From Phycisphaerales bacterium (lineage in GTDB: Bacteria; Planctomycetota; Phycisphaerae; Sedimentisphaerales; UBA12454), in assembly GCA_003142595.1 (NCBI GenBank), contig PLMU01000017.1:1-37198 (forward strand): DNA of 37,198 nt, in the 5' to 3' direction. The position numbers and the translations under genes are program-made. Positions 36,116 to 37,198 of this stretch are shown one piece after another (position 1 is the stretch's first letter; every line of letters begins with the position of its first letter). A model generated the notes under the pieces. The model did no database searches, was not told where the DNA came from, and saw only the letters and a list, made by a program, of their open reading frames with translations.

Positions 36116-36345
36116 ACTTTAAGAATTGGGGATAGGGAAAACTCATTACGATTTTGTTTCATCTTTTTGGATTCAGAGGTTGTAGAGGTTGTTATTGTTG
36201 CACCGTTCTGCGCTATTTTTCTTTGCAGAGCCTGTATTTTTAAAATGGAGAGAAGTTATTTAACAGAGAGATTGCGCGCGTCTGTGGGACTCGCGACGAA
36301 GAATAACTTAATTTAGAAATGCAGAGATCTGGAGAGAAAAACAAG

Positions 36346-37071
36346 ATGCGATCGAAGAAGATAATAATAAAAACATTCGTGGCAGTTGCTCTAATTAGTA
36401 TCGCGATAACTACGGCAGCAAGTGCGACGATTCTCGGCACTACAAACATCCAGAATCACAATAATAGTCTTTCTGACCAGGGCGACCTCTGGGGCGGCGG
36501 CCTTAACGGCGGAACCTATCGCACGGGCATCTATTCGTGGACTAACGAAATCAGCGGCAGCACTGGTTTGGGGACGCAGGTTCCTGATTGGGGCTTCTGT
36601 ATAGAATTAACTCAGGGCGCAAATAATGGCAACGTGAATGTTATTCCCCTGGAAGAAGGACCTCTGCCTGTTACGGCTGTTACGCCTATGGGAACTACCA
36701 AAGCCAATTACATTCGTGAGCTTTGGGGCAGAGATTTTGACCAAAATTGGATAACCAACCCAACTACAGCAAATAAACAAATGGCGGAAGCCTTCGGTGC
36801 CTGTTTATGGGAAATTATTTACGAAACCAATGGCAGCCCTGCCACCTGGAATGTTTCCAACGGCGCAGGTTTTCATGCTACTGGAATCGAACAGGCCGCT
36901 ACAGCCAATAGCTGGCTTAGCCAGTTGGATGGCAACACAGCGTATTTTGCAAACAATTTGTACGTAACCAGTACACTTAATGGTCAGGATTACTTAGTAC
37001 AGATTCCCGAACCGGCCACGATTTGTCTGCTTGGCCTTGGCGCTTTGAGTCTGATTCGAAGAAGGAAGTAA
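36346..37071 (+). CDS. PEP-CTERM sorting-signal surface protein
   Basis: This 241-residue exported protein has a signal peptide (about residues 1-26, MRSKKIIIKTFVAVALISIA, cleavage after ASA). Its secreted body is rich in Asn, Gly, Thr and Trp. The C-terminal sorting signal is IPEPATICLLGLGALSLIRRRK: a PEP motif, a membrane helix and a basic tail. PEP-CTERM proteins are processed by exosortase and occur with exopolysaccharide production. The body motif GFCIELTQG and the ACLWEIIYET stretch recall PEP-CTERM families that bear a conserved Cys pair, without further function. ATG 36346 is chosen because GGAGAG lies upstream and it starts the signal peptide; a longer frame begins at 36319. No exosortase is in the window. 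Confidence 0.88.
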   Translation: MRSKKIIIKTFVAVALISIAITTAASATILGTTNIQNHNNSLSDQGDLWGGGLNGGTYRTGIYSWTNEISGSTGLGTQVPDWGFCIELTQGANNGNVNVIPLEEGPLPVTAVTPMGTTKANYIRELWGRDFDQNWITNPTTANKQMAEAFGACLWEIIYETNGSPATWNVSNGAGFHATGIEQAATANSWLSQLDGNTAYFANNLYVTSTLNGQDYLVQIPEPATICLLGLGALSLIRRRK

Positions 37072-37179
37072 AGAAGTAAATAAGGAAAGAAAAAGTTATT
37101 GCGGACAGAACAGTGAAGTATGTGAGCGTGAAGAAGTTAATTAAAAAAATTTAGAACAAACAAAATTAGGAGAATAATT

Positions 37180-37198
37180 ATGAAAAAGTTAATTACAA
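37180..37198 (+). CDS. Start of a further gene (partial, cut by window end)
   Basis: ATG 37180 follows a very good ribosome-binding site (TTAGGAGA, about seven bases upstream) and encodes MKKLIT before the window ends. The basic start fits a signal peptide, so it may be another exported or PEP-CTERM protein, in line with its neighbour. Confidence 0.5.

Overview
The window looks like chromosomal DNA of a planctomycete, most plausibly class Phycisphaerae (Sedimentisphaerales-like). This is inferred from a C-terminal PEP-CTERM sorting signal, uronate catabolism genes (kduI/kduD), and a 23S-5S rRNA operon with no 16S gene, as unlinked rRNA genes are known in Planctomycetes. No taxonomic search was possible. 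Base composition is mixed, with AT-rich accessory patches between compact housekeeping genes.

Region 1 (1-5.6 kb, + strand) is a stress or energy island. It holds the end of an MgtA-type Mg2+ P-type ATPase, an RNB-domain exoribonuclease, a HAD phosphatase, a phosphoketolase, a His-rich single-pass membrane protein, and a 37-codon stub resembling the N-terminus of a proton P-type ATPase. Region 2 (5.6-8.1 kb) is AT-rich accessory DNA with a six-helix membrane protein, a HEPN-like protein with a membrane anchor, a TPR membrane protein, and several palindromic or heptamer repeats. Region 3 (8.1-11.8 kb) has a fold-III PLP decarboxylase (ornithine decarboxylase type), a secreted alpha/beta hydrolase, and overlapping kduI-kduD for unsaturated uronate breakdown. 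Region 4 (11.8-13.7 kb) is a two-gene glycan cassette (radical SAM/SPASM protein and phosphoglycosyl transferase), followed by a short copy of the kduD 3' end.

Region 5 (13.7-18.6 kb) has an APC permease (- strand), tRNA-Met/Ile2(CAT) and tRNA-Gln(CTG) with promoter and terminator, then an Nramp-family transporter, a small membrane protein and a soluble PRC/MgtE-N/CBS protein. The last three probably form a metal (Mg2+?) transport and sensing unit. Region 6 (18.7-25.2 kb) is housekeeping: an EF-G paralogue, a fused aroDE (convergent, zero gap), ribF, nrnA, and a repeat-bearing putative lipoprotein.

Region 7 (25.5-29.3 kb) is the rRNA operon promoter-boxA-tRNA-Ile-tRNA-Ala-boxA-23S-5S-terminator. 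Region 8 (29.4-35.7 kb) holds redox genes: a Tat-exported aldo/keto reductase, an alpha/beta hydrolase pseudogene, a Nudix hydrolase, a nucleotide-sugar dehydrogenase, an aldo/keto reductase, a zinc alcohol dehydrogenase and a flavodoxin-type stub. Region 9 (35.7 kb to the end) has a long non-coding stretch with a near-consensus promoter, a PEP-CTERM surface protein, and the first codons of another gene.

No CRISPR array, transposase, prophage or complete new defence system is visible. The most notable points are the 16S-less rRNA operon with duplicated boxA, the Nramp plus detached MgtE sensor unit, the kduD-tail duplication beside the glycan cassette, and several remnants of decayed genes.
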